From NCBI RefSeq assembly GCF_019139675.1, contig NZ_CP077077.1, positions 248,001-312,000 on the forward strand: 64,000 nucleotides of DNA, in the 5' to 3' direction. Under the pieces are notes generated by a model, which did not search any database, was not told the origin of the DNA, and worked only from the letters and a program-made list of their open reading frames with translations. Of the stretch, positions 9,761 to 17,630 are shown piece by piece. Within the stretch, counting starts at the first letter, position 1; each line of letters starts with the position of its first letter. The translations under genes and the position numbers were made by a program. Origin of the DNA: Pseudomonas maumuensis (GTDB lineage Bacteria; Pseudomonadota; Gammaproteobacteria; Pseudomonadales; Pseudomonadaceae).

Positions 9761-10750
9761 ATGTCGATCGAAGTTCGTAACGTCAGCAAGCGCTTCAACA
9801 GCTTCCAGGCCCTGGACAACATCAACCTGGATATCCACAGCGGTGAGCTGGTGGCTTTGCTTGGCCCGTCCGGCTGCGGCAAGACCACCCTGCTGCGCAT
9901 CATCGCCGGCCTGGAAACGCCGGATGACGGCAGCATCGTGTTCCATGGTGAGGACGTGTCCGGGCACGACGTGCGTGATCGCAACGTCGGCTTCGTGTTC
10001 CAGCACTACGCGCTGTTCCGCCATATGAGCGTATTCGACAACGTCGCCTTCGGCTTGCGCATGAAACCCAAGGGCGAGCGCCCGAGCGAGAGCAAGATCG
10101 CCGAGAAGGTCCATGAGCTGCTGAACATGGTCCAGCTCGACTGGCTCTCGGACCGCTACCCCGAGCAGCTGTCCGGCGGCCAGCGCCAGCGTATCGCCCT
10201 GGCTCGTGCCCTGGCGGTGGAGCCCAAGGTTTTGCTGCTCGACGAGCCGTTCGGGGCGCTGGATGCCAAGGTGCGCAAGGAGCTGCGCCGCTGGTTGGCG
10301 CGGCTGCACGAAGACATCAACCTGACCTCGGTGTTCGTTACCCACGACCAGGAAGAGGCCATGGAGGTCGCCGACCGTATCGTGGTGATGAACAAGGGTG
10401 TGATCGAGCAGATCGGTTCGCCGGGTGAGGTGTACGAGAAACCGGCCAACGACTTTGTCTACCACTTCCTGGGTGACTCCAACCGCCTGGCGCTGAGCGA
10501 AGGCCACCATGTGCTGTTCCGCCCGCACGAGGTGTCGCTGTCGCGCCATGAGACCGAAGGCCACCATGCCGCCGAGGTCCGCGATATCCGTCCGTTGGGC
10601 GCGACTACCCGGGTGACGCTGAAGGTGGAAGGGCAGAGCGAGCTGATCGAGGCCGAGGTGGTCAAGGATCACGACAGCCTGACCGGGTTGGCGCGGGGGG
10701 AGACGTTGTTCTTCCGGCCGAAGGTGTGGCAGAAGGTGGCGGATATCTGA
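9761..10750 (+). CDS. cysA: Sulfate/thiosulfate import ATPase CysA
   Basis: A 329-residue cytoplasmic ABC ATPase that powers CysTW. Walker A is GPSGCGKTT (about residues 34-42), the signature is LSGGQRQR, Walker B is [12 protein letters not shown], and the switch His lies in [12 protein letters not shown]-terminal regulatory (TOBE-type) region follows from about residue 235. A rho-independent terminator closes the operon 18 bases after the stop. Confidence 0.95.
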   Translation: MSIEVRNVSKRFNSFQALDNINLDIHSGELVALLGPSGCGKTTLLRIIAGLETPDDGSIVFHGEDVSGHDVRDRNVGFVFQHYALFRHMSVFDNVAFGLRMKPKGERPSESKIAEKVHELLNMVQLDWLSDRYPEQLSGGQRQRIALARALAVEPKVLLLDEPFGALDAKVRKELRRWLARLHEDINLTSVFVTHDQEEAMEVADRIVVMNKGVIEQIGSPGEVYEKPANDFVYHFLGDSNRLALSEGHHVLFRPHEVSLSRHETEGHHAAEVRDIRPLGATTRVTLKVEGQSELIEAEVVKDHDSLTGLARGETLFFRPKVWQKVADI

Positions 10751-10768
10751 TTCGCCAGTTGCATGAAG

Positions 10769-10794
10769 AACCCGGGCTTGGTCCCGGGTTTTTT
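10769..10794 (+). terminator. Rho-independent terminator after cysA
   Basis: Stem CCCGGG (10771-10776) with CCCGGG (10783-10788), a six-base loop and six T residues. The A pair at 10769-10770 extends the stem into the T run. Confidence 0.85.
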
Positions 10795-10830
10795 ATGTGC
10801 TGGCGGATAGTCGGGGCTGCGCTGCAGCCC

Positions 10831-10900
10831 ATCGCCGGCAAGCCGGCCCCACAGTACAAGGTCTGCTGCAATGACTTGTGGGAGCTGGCTTGCCAGCGAT
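10831..10900. repeat. REP-type inverted repeat before tonB
   Basis: Imperfect arms 10831-10853 and 10877-10900. The left arm has the GCCGGC form and the right arm the GCTGGC form of the Pseudomonas REP core. The rest of the 10901-11137 gap holds AT-rich promoter DNA and the tonB leader hairpin. Confidence 0.8.
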
Positions 10901-11092
10901 CGAGGGCAAAGCCCTCGCAGCGGATTGATGCCTTGAACGAATATTTTGAATGCTGATAAGGCATCGTTCGCAAGCTGTTCTGCGGTAGCCCGCAAACGAC
11001 GCGGGCTGTGGACAGACCATCGAAATAATTATTCCATTCTGGTCTAATTTTACGTTTAAACATTTCTTTCTGAGCTAAGCCCCTGAGCCCGA

Positions 11093-11116
11093 TGATTCAG
11101 CCACACACCTGAATCA
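11093..11116 (+). promoter_or_regulatory. Perfect inverted repeat in tonB leader
   Basis: TGATTCAG (11093-11100) and CTGAATCA (11109-11116) are separated by CCACACAC. It sits about 7 bases before the AGGAG ribosome-binding site of tonB, so it could be an operator or an RNA stem affecting translation. No good Fur box was found nearby. Confidence 0.45.
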
Positions 11117-11137
11117 ACACCCCAGGAGTTTCTAGCA

Positions 11138-11938
11138 ATGGGTAATGTCCAGACGGCCGTCAGGGCCTTTGAGCAGCCATGGCACCCGGCAGCGGGCGAC
11201 CTGGTCGAGCTCGGACGCACGCTGCGCCTGCCGCTTGGCCAGTTACGCCTGCAACGCACGCCGCTGAGCGGCCTCAAACGACGCGACAAGCTGGCGTTGG
11301 TGCTGCTGGTGCTGGCCCTGCACGGTGCCGTCGCCTACTGGATCAACCAGGCACCGACCCCGGCGTTGCCCAACGTGCCGCCACAGATTCCGCCCATGAC
11401 CATCGAGTTCGCCGCGCCCGCGCCGCCAGTCGTCGAGCCGCCGCCGCCAGCCCCGGCAGCGCCTGTGCTCGAACCGCCACCGCCGGTGCTCGACGAGTTG
11501 GCTGCCAAGCCAAAGCCCAAGCCGAAAGTCGTGCCCAAACCTGTGGCCAAGCCACAGCCAAAACCGCAGCCGAAACCGGTCGAAGCGCCGCCACCCACGC
11601 CTACGCCCGTGGCCGCGCCGGCTCCGCCTGCGCCTGCGCCACCCGCCCCGGCCCCGGTGACGCCAGCCTCGGCCAACGCGGCGTACCTCAAGAACCCGGC
11701 GCCGGAATATCCGCAGATGGCCCAGCGCCGTGGCTGGGAGGGCACCGTGCTGCTGCGCGTCGAGGTGCTGCCCAGTGGCAAGCCAGGGCAGATCCAGATC
11801 CAGAAAAGCAGTGGTCGTGACGCCCTGGACGCTGCCGCGCTAGCCGCGGTGAAACGCTGGAGCTTCGTCCCGGCCAAGCAGGGCGAGGTGGCCCAGGTGG
11901 GTTGGGTCAGCGTACCGATCGATTTCAAGCTTCGTTAA
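11138..11938 (+). CDS. tonB: Energy transducer TonB
   Basis: A 266-residue protein that links the ExbBD proton motor to outer-membrane receptors. It has a cytoplasmic N-terminal extension of about 50 residues, one membrane anchor (about residues 51-69), and a long periplasmic Pro/Lys/Ala-rich spacer with repeated EPPPP and KPKPKP tracts. The C-terminal TonB domain has YPQMAQRRGWEGTVLLRVEV and ends VPIDFKLR. The gene order tonB-exbB-exbD matches the P. aeruginosa tonB2 system, so this is probably one of two or more TonB systems in the cell. It could serve the siderophore receptor at 54 kb. Confidence 0.92.
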   Translation: MGNVQTAVRAFEQPWHPAAGDLVELGRTLRLPLGQLRLQRTPLSGLKRRDKLALVLLVLALHGAVAYWINQAPTPALPNVPPQIPPMTIEFAAPAPPVVEPPPPAPAAPVLEPPPPVLDELAAKPKPKPKVVPKPVAKPQPKPQPKPVEAPPPTPTPVAAPAPPAPAPPAPAPVTPASANAAYLKNPAPEYPQMAQRRGWEGTVLLRVEVLPSGKPGQIQIQKSSGRDALDAAALAAVKRWSFVPAKQGEVAQVGWVSVPIDFKLR

Positions 11939-11968
11939 CTTGCGAGCGCACACAGGAAGGACTTCATC

Positions 11969-12691
11969 ATGAGCTTGTTGGCATCTCCCCTCGAATCCGT
12001 TGAAGGCGCGGTCATCTGGCTGCTGGTCGGCTTCTCCGTCGCCACCTGGGCGCTGGCCCTGGTCAAGGTCGTGCAGTTCGTACGCCTGAAGCAGCAGGAC
12101 AAACGCTTCCATCAACAGTTCTGGGCCGCGTCCAGCCTCGACTCCGCCGCCGAGCCGGCCCACGATCTGCCAGGCCCGGCTGCCCGTGTTGCTCAGGCGG
12201 GATTTGCGGCGATTGCGGTCGGCGAGCCTGGCCAGGCCAGTGACCTCAGCCAGGCCATCAACCACCAGGACCGCCTGGAGCGCGCCTTGCGCCAGCAGAT
12301 CGTCCGCGAGCGTCGGTCGCTGGAAACCGGCCTGGCGGTGGTGGCCAGCATCGGCAGCACCTCGCCCTTCATCGGCCTGTTCGGCACGGTGTGGGGCATC
12401 ATGGAGGCGCTCAAGGGCATCAGCGCGGCGGGCTCGGCGAGCCTGGAGACCGTGGCCGGGCCGATCGGCGCGGCGCTGGTCGCCACCGGCGTGGGCATCG
12501 CTGTCGCGGTGCCGGCGGTGCTGGTCTACAACTACTTCCTCCGTCGCCTGAAGCTGACTGCGGCAGACCTCGACGACTTCGCCCACGACTTCTACAGCCT
12601 GGCGCAGAAGAGTGCCTTCCGCGTGCTGGTGCATCCGGCGGTGCAGCGCCAGCACGCCGGCTTCACCCAACCGGTGAAGGAGGCGTCCTGA
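11969..12691 (+). CDS. exbB: Biopolymer transport protein ExbB (MotA/TolQ/ExbB family)
   Basis: A 240-residue inner-membrane protein with three membrane segments (near residues 12-33, 125-150 and 165-190). Conserved ASIGSTSPFIGLFGTVWGIMEA and GIAVAVPAVLVYNYFLR mark the proton-channel helices. It forms the pentameric stator around ExbD and energises TonB. It lies 30 bases after tonB and ends 1 base before exbD, in one operon. Confidence 0.92.
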   Translation: MSLLASPLESVEGAVIWLLVGFSVATWALALVKVVQFVRLKQQDKRFHQQFWAASSLDSAAEPAHDLPGPAARVAQAGFAAIAVGEPGQASDLSQAINHQDRLERALRQQIVRERRSLETGLAVVASIGSTSPFIGLFGTVWGIMEALKGISAAGSASLETVAGPIGAALVATGVGIAVAVPAVLVYNYFLRRLKLTAADLDDFAHDFYSLAQKSAFRVLVHPAVQRQHAGFTQPVKEAS

Positions 12692-12692
12692 C

Positions 12693-13094
12693 ATGGCCTT
12701 CTCGACCCAGGACAGCGATGAAGTGTTGAGTGAAATCAACGTCACGCCGTTGGTGGACGTCATGCTGGTGCTGTTGGTGGTGTTCATCGTCACCGCGCCG
12801 TTGTTGACCAACGCCATCCCGATCAACCTGCCCAAGACCGAGGCCGTGGCCCCGGTGGAGCAGAAGGATCCGCTGGTGGTGAGCATCGATGGCAGTGGCA
12901 AGCTGTTCATCAACAAGGACGAGATCCAGCCCGACCTGCTGGAGACCAATCTCAAGGCTGCCAAGGACAAGGACGCCGAGCTGCGTGTGCAGCTGCAGGC
13001 CGACGATGGTGTGAACTACGGCGAGGTCGCCCGGGCAATGGCGGCGATCGAGCGTGCCGGGATCAGCAAGCTGGCGGTGATCACCGCGCGCTGA
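12693..13094 (+). CDS. exbD: Biopolymer transport protein ExbD
   Basis: A 133-residue protein with a short cytoplasmic head, one membrane helix (about residues 20-40) carrying the proton-binding Asp22 in TPLVDVMLVLLVVFIVTAPL, and a periplasmic domain ending AGISKLAVITAR. Works with ExbB and TonB. A terminator follows. Confidence 0.92.
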   Translation: MAFSTQDSDEVLSEINVTPLVDVMLVLLVVFIVTAPLLTNAIPINLPKTEAVAPVEQKDPLVVSIDGSGKLFINKDEIQPDLLETNLKAAKDKDAELRVQLQADDGVNYGEVARAMAAIERAGISKLAVITAR

Positions 13095-13125
13095 CCGGCG
13101 ATACCTTCTTCAGGCAAGTGCTTAG

Positions 13126-13161
13126 GGGCCATTTTCCTTGGCAGGGGATGGCCCTTTTTTT
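13126..13161 (+). terminator. Rho-independent terminator after exbD
   Basis: GGGCCAT (13126-13132) pairs with ATGGCCC (13148-13154), followed by seven T residues. Confidence 0.75.
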
Positions 13162-13207
13162 ATGCGCAGCCAAGCTTCTTTCATATGAGATTTTGGTTAT
13201 TAATAAA

Positions 13208-13249
13208 TAGCTTCTTATTCCTTTACGAATATAACTCCCTCCCTATACT
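13208..13249 (+). promoter_or_regulatory. Putative promoter with 14-bp element shared with metQ-like gene
   Basis: TAGCTTCTTATTCC (13208-13221) is the exact reverse complement of an element at 14929-14942. A -10-like TATACT is at 13244-13249 and the -35 position next to the element is poor, as at an activated promoter. Confidence 0.45.
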
Positions 13250-13284
13250 TGCACCCAAGCACGCAAACTTCCGGAGGCGTCCCC

Positions 13285-13866
13285 ATGCGCAATGAGTCGA
13301 TTCGTTACCTGATTGTGCCGGGCTGGCAAGGATCGCCAGACAACCATTGGCAAAGTCACTGGCAGCGCAGCCTGCCCAACAGCGCCCGGGTCGAGCAGCA
13401 TGACTGGCTGACCCCGCAGAGGCGCGACTGGGTCCAGGCGCTGGAGCAGGCGATTGCCGCCGAGCGTTCGCCGGTGATTCTCATCGCCCACAGCCTGGGC
13501 TGCATCACGGTCGCCCATTGGGCCGCCCAGGCCAGCCCGGAGCTGCTGCAAAGAGTGCGCGGTGCGTTGCTGGTGGCGCCGGCGGATGTCGAGCGGCCAA
13601 CCTGCGCGCCGGCGCTGCGCAACTTTGCGCCGATTCCCCTGCAGGCCCTGCCATTCCCCAGCCAGGTGGTCAGCTCCGACAACGATCCGGCGGTGAGCGT
13701 ACCGCGTGCGTTGTACCTGGCGCAGGCCTGGGGGGCCGAAGCCGGGCTGCTGGCCGACGCCGGGCATATCAACGTCAAGTCCGGGCATGAGCGTTGGGAG
13801 CAGGGCTTCGCCTATCTCTACCGGCTGCAGGCCCGTGTCGACCAGCGCGCCCTGCGTCGCGCCTGA
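13285..13866 (+). CDS. RBBP9/YdeN family alpha/beta hydrolase
   Basis: A 193-residue cytoplasmic serine hydrolase. YLIVPGWQGSPDNHWQSHW near the start and the nucleophile motif AHSLGC (Ser70) are typical of the RBBP9/YdeN family; the catalytic His lies in DAGHINVKSGHERW. GGAGG stands 8 bases before the ATG. Its substrate is unknown. It sits between the sulfate and amino-acid transport genes and next to a sigma-54 activator, and its promoter shares an element with the metQ-like gene, which suggests a sulfur-starvation role (inference). Confidence 0.85.
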   Translation: MRNESIRYLIVPGWQGSPDNHWQSHWQRSLPNSARVEQHDWLTPQRRDWVQALEQAIAAERSPVILIAHSLGCITVAHWAAQASPELLQRVRGALLVAPADVERPTCAPALRNFAPIPLQALPFPSQVVSSDNDPAVSVPRALYLAQAWGAEAGLLADAGHINVKSGHERWEQGFAYLYRLQARVDQRALRRA

Positions 13867-13930
13867 TCCACAGGTTTTCATCGAGCGAGCTGAATCCCTC
13901 GACCGCGTGCGGCCGGGGCGGGAGTATTCC

Positions 13931-14878
13931 ATGACATTTCACACCCCTTTCGGTCAGCCACTGCTGACCTTCCCCGAACTGGACAAGAGCCCACTGAGCA
14001 TCCGTGCCAAGGCGCTGGTATTCGTCGATCCGCGTTCCCAGGCGTTGCGTCAGGCGCTAGAGCGGCTGGCACCACAACCGTTGCCGGTGCTGATCCGTGG
14101 CGAGACCGGCACCGGCAAGGAGCTGCTGGCCCGGCAGATTCATCGCGCCAGCGACCGGGGCGGGCTGTTCGTCTCGGTCAACTGCGCGGCCATCAGCCCG
14201 ACCTATGCCGATGCCGAGCTGTTCGGCTACAGCGCCGGCAGCCAGGGCGGTACCGCCAGCAGCCGTGCCGGCTGGTTCGGTTCGGCCAACGGCGGCACGC
14301 TTTATCTGGACGAGATTGCCGACCTGCCCCTGGCAATCCAGGGCAAGCTGCTGACGGCCTTGGAGAACCGCGAGGTAACCCGGGTCGGTGCCACTCAGCC
14401 GCAGGCCGTCGATGTGCGGCTGGTGGCCGCTTCCAGCATCGACCTGGCCCAGGCCGTGCGCGCCGGGCGCTTCAACGAACGGCTTTACCATTACCTGCAC
14501 GAGGGTGAACTCGAGCTGCCGGCATTGCGTGATCGGGTCGGCGATATCCTGCCACTTGCCGAATACTTCGTCGGCATCTACAGCGTACGCTTGGATCGGC
14601 CACTGCCCCTGATCAGTGAGGCGGCCCAGCAGGCGCTGGAGGCCCATGCCTGGCCGGGCAATACCCGTGAGCTGGAGAACGTCATCCACTTCGCTCTGCT
14701 GGTCAGCGACGGTGAGGAGATCCTTCCCGCGCATCTCGATCTGCCGGATACCGCACCGTTGGCTAGCCTGGCTCGCCAGCTAGCGCAACTGGGCGCCAGC
14801 CGAGAGCCGGAAACCCTGGCCGATCTGCGCGGGCTGCTGGGCGCAGCCCTGGCGCAATTGGGCGAATCCGCGCCGTAG
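13931..14878 (+). CDS. Sigma-54-dependent activator, AAA+ domain, SfnR-like, atypical
   Basis: A 315-residue AAA+ protein of the bacterial enhancer-binding family. Walker A GETGTGKE is at 57-64, Walker B GGTLYLDEIA at 121-130, and the C-terminal AAA part has WPGNTRELENVIHFALL. Where the GAFTGA loop should follow ELFG (from residue 96), the sequence reads ELFGYSAGSQGGTAS, so the sigma-54 contact motif is not recognisable. After the AAA domain only about 50 residues remain and no Fis-type helix-turn-helix is evident. The start SPLSIRAKALVFVDPRS resembles sulfur-related SfnR-type regulators. GGGAG precedes the ATG. It may act through a partner, or as an unusual activator. Confidence 0.75.
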   Translation: MTFHTPFGQPLLTFPELDKSPLSIRAKALVFVDPRSQALRQALERLAPQPLPVLIRGETGTGKELLARQIHRASDRGGLFVSVNCAAISPTYADAELFGYSAGSQGGTASSRAGWFGSANGGTLYLDEIADLPLAIQGKLLTALENREVTRVGATQPQAVDVRLVAASSIDLAQAVRAGRFNERLYHYLHEGELELPALRDRVGDILPLAEYFVGIYSVRLDRPLPLISEAAQQALEAHAWPGNTRELENVIHFALLVSDGEEILPAHLDLPDTAPLASLARQLAQLGASREPETLADLRGLLGAALAQLGESAP

Positions 14879-14928
14879 AGCAGCGCGTAGCCTTTCATAA
14901 GCAAAGGCCATGATGGCGATTTGTTTTT

Positions 14929-14983
14929 GGAATAAGAAGCTAATCAAAAGATATTGTTACGGAATAAAAAATCTCGGTATTGT
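14929..14983 (+). promoter_or_regulatory. Putative promoter of metQ-like gene with shared 14-bp element
   Basis: GGAATAAGAAGCTA (14929-14942) matches, on the opposite strand, the element at 13208-13221. A related GGAATAAAAA occurs at 14961-14970, and a weak -10 (TATTGT) at 14978-14983. The regulator is inferred to be CysB-like; not proven. Confidence 0.4.
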
Positions 14984-15058
14984 CCACTCACGCCCACCCG
15001 AACGGATGGGCACCCGACTCGCCATCTGCGATGGCCCAGCTTCAGAACAAGGATCACC

Positions 15059-15844
15059 ATGAAAAAGACCCTGCTGACCACCGCCCTGGCCGCCGCCCTG
15101 TCGTTTGCTGGCCTGGCCAATGCCGCCGAGAAACTGGTGGTCGCCGCCACGCCCGTGCCGCATGCCGAAATCCTCGAACTGATCAAGCCGACCCTGGCCA
15201 AGGAAGGCGTAGACCTGCAGATCAAGGTCTTCACCGACTACGTGCAGCCCAACGTGCAAGTCGACCAGAAGCGCCTGGACGCCAACTACTTCCAGACCCT
15301 GCCGTACCTGAAGAGCTTCAACGAAGGCAAGGGTACTCACCTGGAAACCGTGATCGGTGTGCATGTCGAGCCGTTCGGTGGCTACTCGAAGAAGGTCAAG
15401 AGCCTGGCCGAGCTGAAGGACGGCGCCACCGTGGCGATCCCCAACGAGGGCAGCAACAGCGGTCGCGCCTTGCTGCTGCTGCAGAAGGCTGGCCTGATCA
15501 CCCTGAAGGATCCGAAGAACGCCCTGGCCACGCCGAAAGACATCGCCGAGAACCCGAAGAAGCTCAAGTTCAAGGAGCTTGAGTCGGCCATGCTGCCGCG
15601 CGTGCTGGATCAGGTCGACCTGGACATGATCAACACCAACTACGCCCTTGAAGCCGGCCTGAACCCGGCCAAGGATGCCCTGGTGATCGAAGGCAGCGAT
15701 TCGCCTTACGTGAACTTCCTGGTCGCCCGCCCGGACAACAAGGACAGCGTGGCCATCCAGAAGCTGGCCAAGGCGCTGACCAGCCCGGAAGTGAAGGCGT
15801 TCATCGAGAAGAAGTACAGCGGCGCGGTATTGCCGGCGTTCTGA
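15059..15844 (+). CDS. MetQ/NlpA-family periplasmic substrate-binding protein
   Basis: A 261-residue binding protein of the methionine-type ABC uptake family. KLVVAATPVPHAEILELIKP and FTDYVQPNVQVDQKRLDANYFQT are family hallmarks; IPNEGSNSGRALLLLQKAGL follows. The signal peptide ends ANA-AE with no lipobox, so it should be soluble in the periplasm, unlike the lipoprotein MetQ. AAGGA precedes the ATG. No metN or metI lies beside it; the next transporter genes are of another family, so it must use permeases encoded elsewhere. Ligand is likely methionine or a related sulfur compound (inference from family). Confidence 0.88.
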   Translation: MKKTLLTTALAAALSFAGLANAAEKLVVAATPVPHAEILELIKPTLAKEGVDLQIKVFTDYVQPNVQVDQKRLDANYFQTLPYLKSFNEGKGTHLETVIGVHVEPFGGYSKKVKSLAELKDGATVAIPNEGSNSGRALLLLQKAGLITLKDPKNALATPKDIAENPKKLKFKELESAMLPRVLDQVDLDMINTNYALEAGLNPAKDALVIEGSDSPYVNFLVARPDNKDSVAIQKLAKALTSPEVKAFIEKKYSGAVLPAF

Positions 15845-15860
15845 TACGCGAAACGCTACG

Positions 15861-15893
15861 AAAAACGCCGACGCATTTTGCGTCGGCGTTTTT
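15861..15893. terminator. Strong hairpin terminator after metQ-like gene
   Basis: Perfect 15-bp arms, AAAAACGCCGACGCA (15861-15875) and its complement (15879-15893), with a 3-base loop and a T run. The A/T flanks would let it work for both strands. Confidence 0.88.
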
Positions 15894-15946
15894 GTTTGCG
15901 CTGGCTTGAAGAAGGGTAGGTCTGTATTGCCTATCGCGGGCAAGCC

Positions 15947-16030
15947 TCAGCGCTGATTGGCCAATGCCCGGCGTAGCGCCAGGAGCCACAGCAGTTGTTC
16001 GTTCGAAGCAGGCAAGCAGGGGCTGTTCAT
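15947..16030 (-). CDS. Short ORF, possible 27-residue leader peptide
   Basis: A minus-strand mini-gene starts MNSPCLPASNEQLLWLL and ends RRALANQR. AAGGA stands 8 bases before the ATG, a good ribosome-binding site. It lies in a 480-base gap between two sulfur or amino-acid uptake units and has a Cys at position 5. It resembles no family I can name. It may be a leader peptide, a small membrane-associated protein, or chance. Confidence 0.4.
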   Translation of the reverse strand: MNSPCLPASNEQLLWLLALRRALANQR

Positions 16031-16177
16031 CGTTGTCGTCCTTGTTAAATGTGATGGGCCGTGCAAGTCACAGTTTGAAACCCTTTGAGGGGGATTTACC
16101 CGGAAAGATCCGTGAGTGAATGAAGGAATTTTCAGAGGAATTCAGGGCGGTGATATAGATATGCGATAAAGGTATTT

Positions 16178-16211
16178 ATAAAAATATTTTTATGCATTTA
16201 GAGTCTATAAA
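16178..16211 (+). promoter_or_regulatory. AT palindrome and -10 ahead of amino-acid ABC operon
   Basis: A 16-base perfect palindrome ATAAAAATATTTTTAT (16178-16193) covers the expected -35 of a -10-like TATAAA at 16206-16211. The layout resembles the oscA promoter. The rest of the 16031-16324 gap shows no gene. Confidence 0.4.
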
Positions 16212-16324
16212 TCGTGCCTACCGGCACAGCGCCACCACCGGTTAAACGACGCCGAGCGACCCTCGTGCCGACCCTGGACTCTTCCTATGCCGTACCTTCG
16301 TGACCCCGCGTCGAGGCCACTTCC

Positions 16325-16990
16325 ATGAGCTTCGACACTGCCTTCATGCTTAGCACACTGCCGGCCTTCTTCAAGGCCGTGGGTGTGACCCTGCAAGTCG
16401 GGTTGATCGCCATCGTCACCTCGCTGCTGGTGGCATTGCTCAACGCGACGATCCTGGTGTTTCGCACGCCCTTCGTGTGGCGCCTGGTCAGGGGCTATGT
16501 GGAGCTGGCGCGTAACACGCCGTTGCTGATCCAGCTGTTCTTCGTCTACTTCGCTTTGCCGAGCCTGGGTGTGAAGGTGTCCGGTTTCAGCGCCGCCATC
16601 ATCACCATGACGTTCATGGGCGGGGCCTATCTCACCGAGGTACTGCGCGCCGGTGTCGAGGCCGTGCCACGCGCGCAGCTTGAGTCCGGGCGCTCCATCG
16701 GTCTTTCCGAGGGGCAGTTGCTACGCCATGTGATCCTGCCCCAGGCCGGCATCCTCAGCCTGCCGGCGTTGTTCGCCAATTTCGTCTTCCTGCTCAAGGA
16801 AACCACAGTGGTGTCGGCGGTGGCGGTGCCGGAGATCCTCTACACCACCAAGAACTACATCGCCCTGTACTACAAGACCTACGAAATGCTCGCCGTGCTG
16901 ACCCTGCTCTGCGTGCTGATCTTCCTGCCGCTGTCGCTGCTGCTGCGCTACCTGGAACGGAGGCTGCAACATGGCCAGTTCGGGCATTGA
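16325..16990 (+). CDS. Polar amino-acid ABC transporter permease
   Basis: A 221-residue inner-membrane permease of the His/Glu/Cys-type amino-acid family. VELARNTPLLIQLFFVYFALP and the EAA loop AQLESGRSIGLSEGQLLRHVILPQA are diagnostic. About five membrane segments. It is the first gene of a permease-permease-ATPase-binding-protein operon and overlaps the next gene by 20 bases. The substrate cannot be read from the sequence; the sulfur-gene surroundings make cystine or a related compound possible. Confidence 0.88.
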   Translation: MSFDTAFMLSTLPAFFKAVGVTLQVGLIAIVTSLLVALLNATILVFRTPFVWRLVRGYVELARNTPLLIQLFFVYFALPSLGVKVSGFSAAIITMTFMGGAYLTEVLRAGVEAVPRAQLESGRSIGLSEGQLLRHVILPQAGILSLPALFANFVFLLKETTVVSAVAVPEILYTTKNYIALYYKTYEMLAVLTLLCVLIFLPLSLLLRYLERRLQHGQFGH

Positions 16991-17630
16991 GTTGTTACAG
17001 GTGTCGTTGCCGCAACTGGCTGCCGGCGCTGGGCAGACCCTGGCCATCTCGGCTCTGGGCATCCTGTTCGCCACCTTGGGCGGCGTGCTCTATGGCGTGC
17101 TGGCGACCCTCGGCAAACGCTGGCTGAACCTTTTGCTGCAGGTGTACCTGGAGCTGTTCCGGGCGATTCCGGTGCTGGTCTGGCTGTACCTGGTGTTCTT
17201 CGGGCTGCCGATCTTCTTCGGCCTGAGCATCCCCAGCTTCTGGTGCGCAGTGCTGGTGCTGGGCTTGTGGGGCGCCAGCGAAGTGGGCGAGGTGGTGCGT
17301 GGTGCCTTGCAGTCGTTGCCGCGTGGCCAGCGCGAGGCGGGGCTGTCGATCGGCCTGAGTGGCTGGCAGCTGTACGGCTATGTGCTGATGCCCCAGGCAC
17401 TCAAGCGCATGACGCCGCCGACCATCAATATCTACACGCGGATCATCAAGACCAGCTCGCTGGCGGTACTGATCGGCGTGGTCGAAGTGATCAAGGCAGG
17501 CCAGCAGATCATCGAGCGCACTTACGAGTCGGTGCTGATCTACGGCGCGCTGTTCCTGTTCTTCTTTCTTGTCTGCTACCCACTGTCGGTTGCATCCGAC
17601 GTGCTGGAGCGGCGTTGGGCCCACGCATGA
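16971..17630 (+). CDS. Second polar amino-acid ABC permease
   Basis: A 219-residue inner-membrane permease, partner of the one just upstream. LELFRAIPVLVWLYLVFFGLP and the EAA loop GQREAGLSIGLSGWQLYGYVLMPQA mark the family, and IKTSSLAVLIGVVEVIKAGQQI is a conserved cytoplasmic region. Its stop overlaps the ATPase start as ATGA, so the operon is tightly coupled. Confidence 0.88.
   Translation: MASSGIELLQVSLPQLAAGAGQTLAISALGILFATLGGVLYGVLATLGKRWLNLLLQVYLELFRAIPVLVWLYLVFFGLPIFFGLSIPSFWCAVLVLGLWGASEVGEVVRGALQSLPRGQREAGLSIGLSGWQLYGYVLMPQALKRMTPPTINIYTRIIKTSSLAVLIGVVEVIKAGQQIIERTYESVLIYGALFLFFFLVCYPLSVASDVLERRWAHA

Noticed and set aside
11020..11042. AT-rich GAAATAATTATTCCATTCT before tonB as a Fur box.
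   Set aside because: It matches the 19-base Fur consensus at only about a third of positions in any register.
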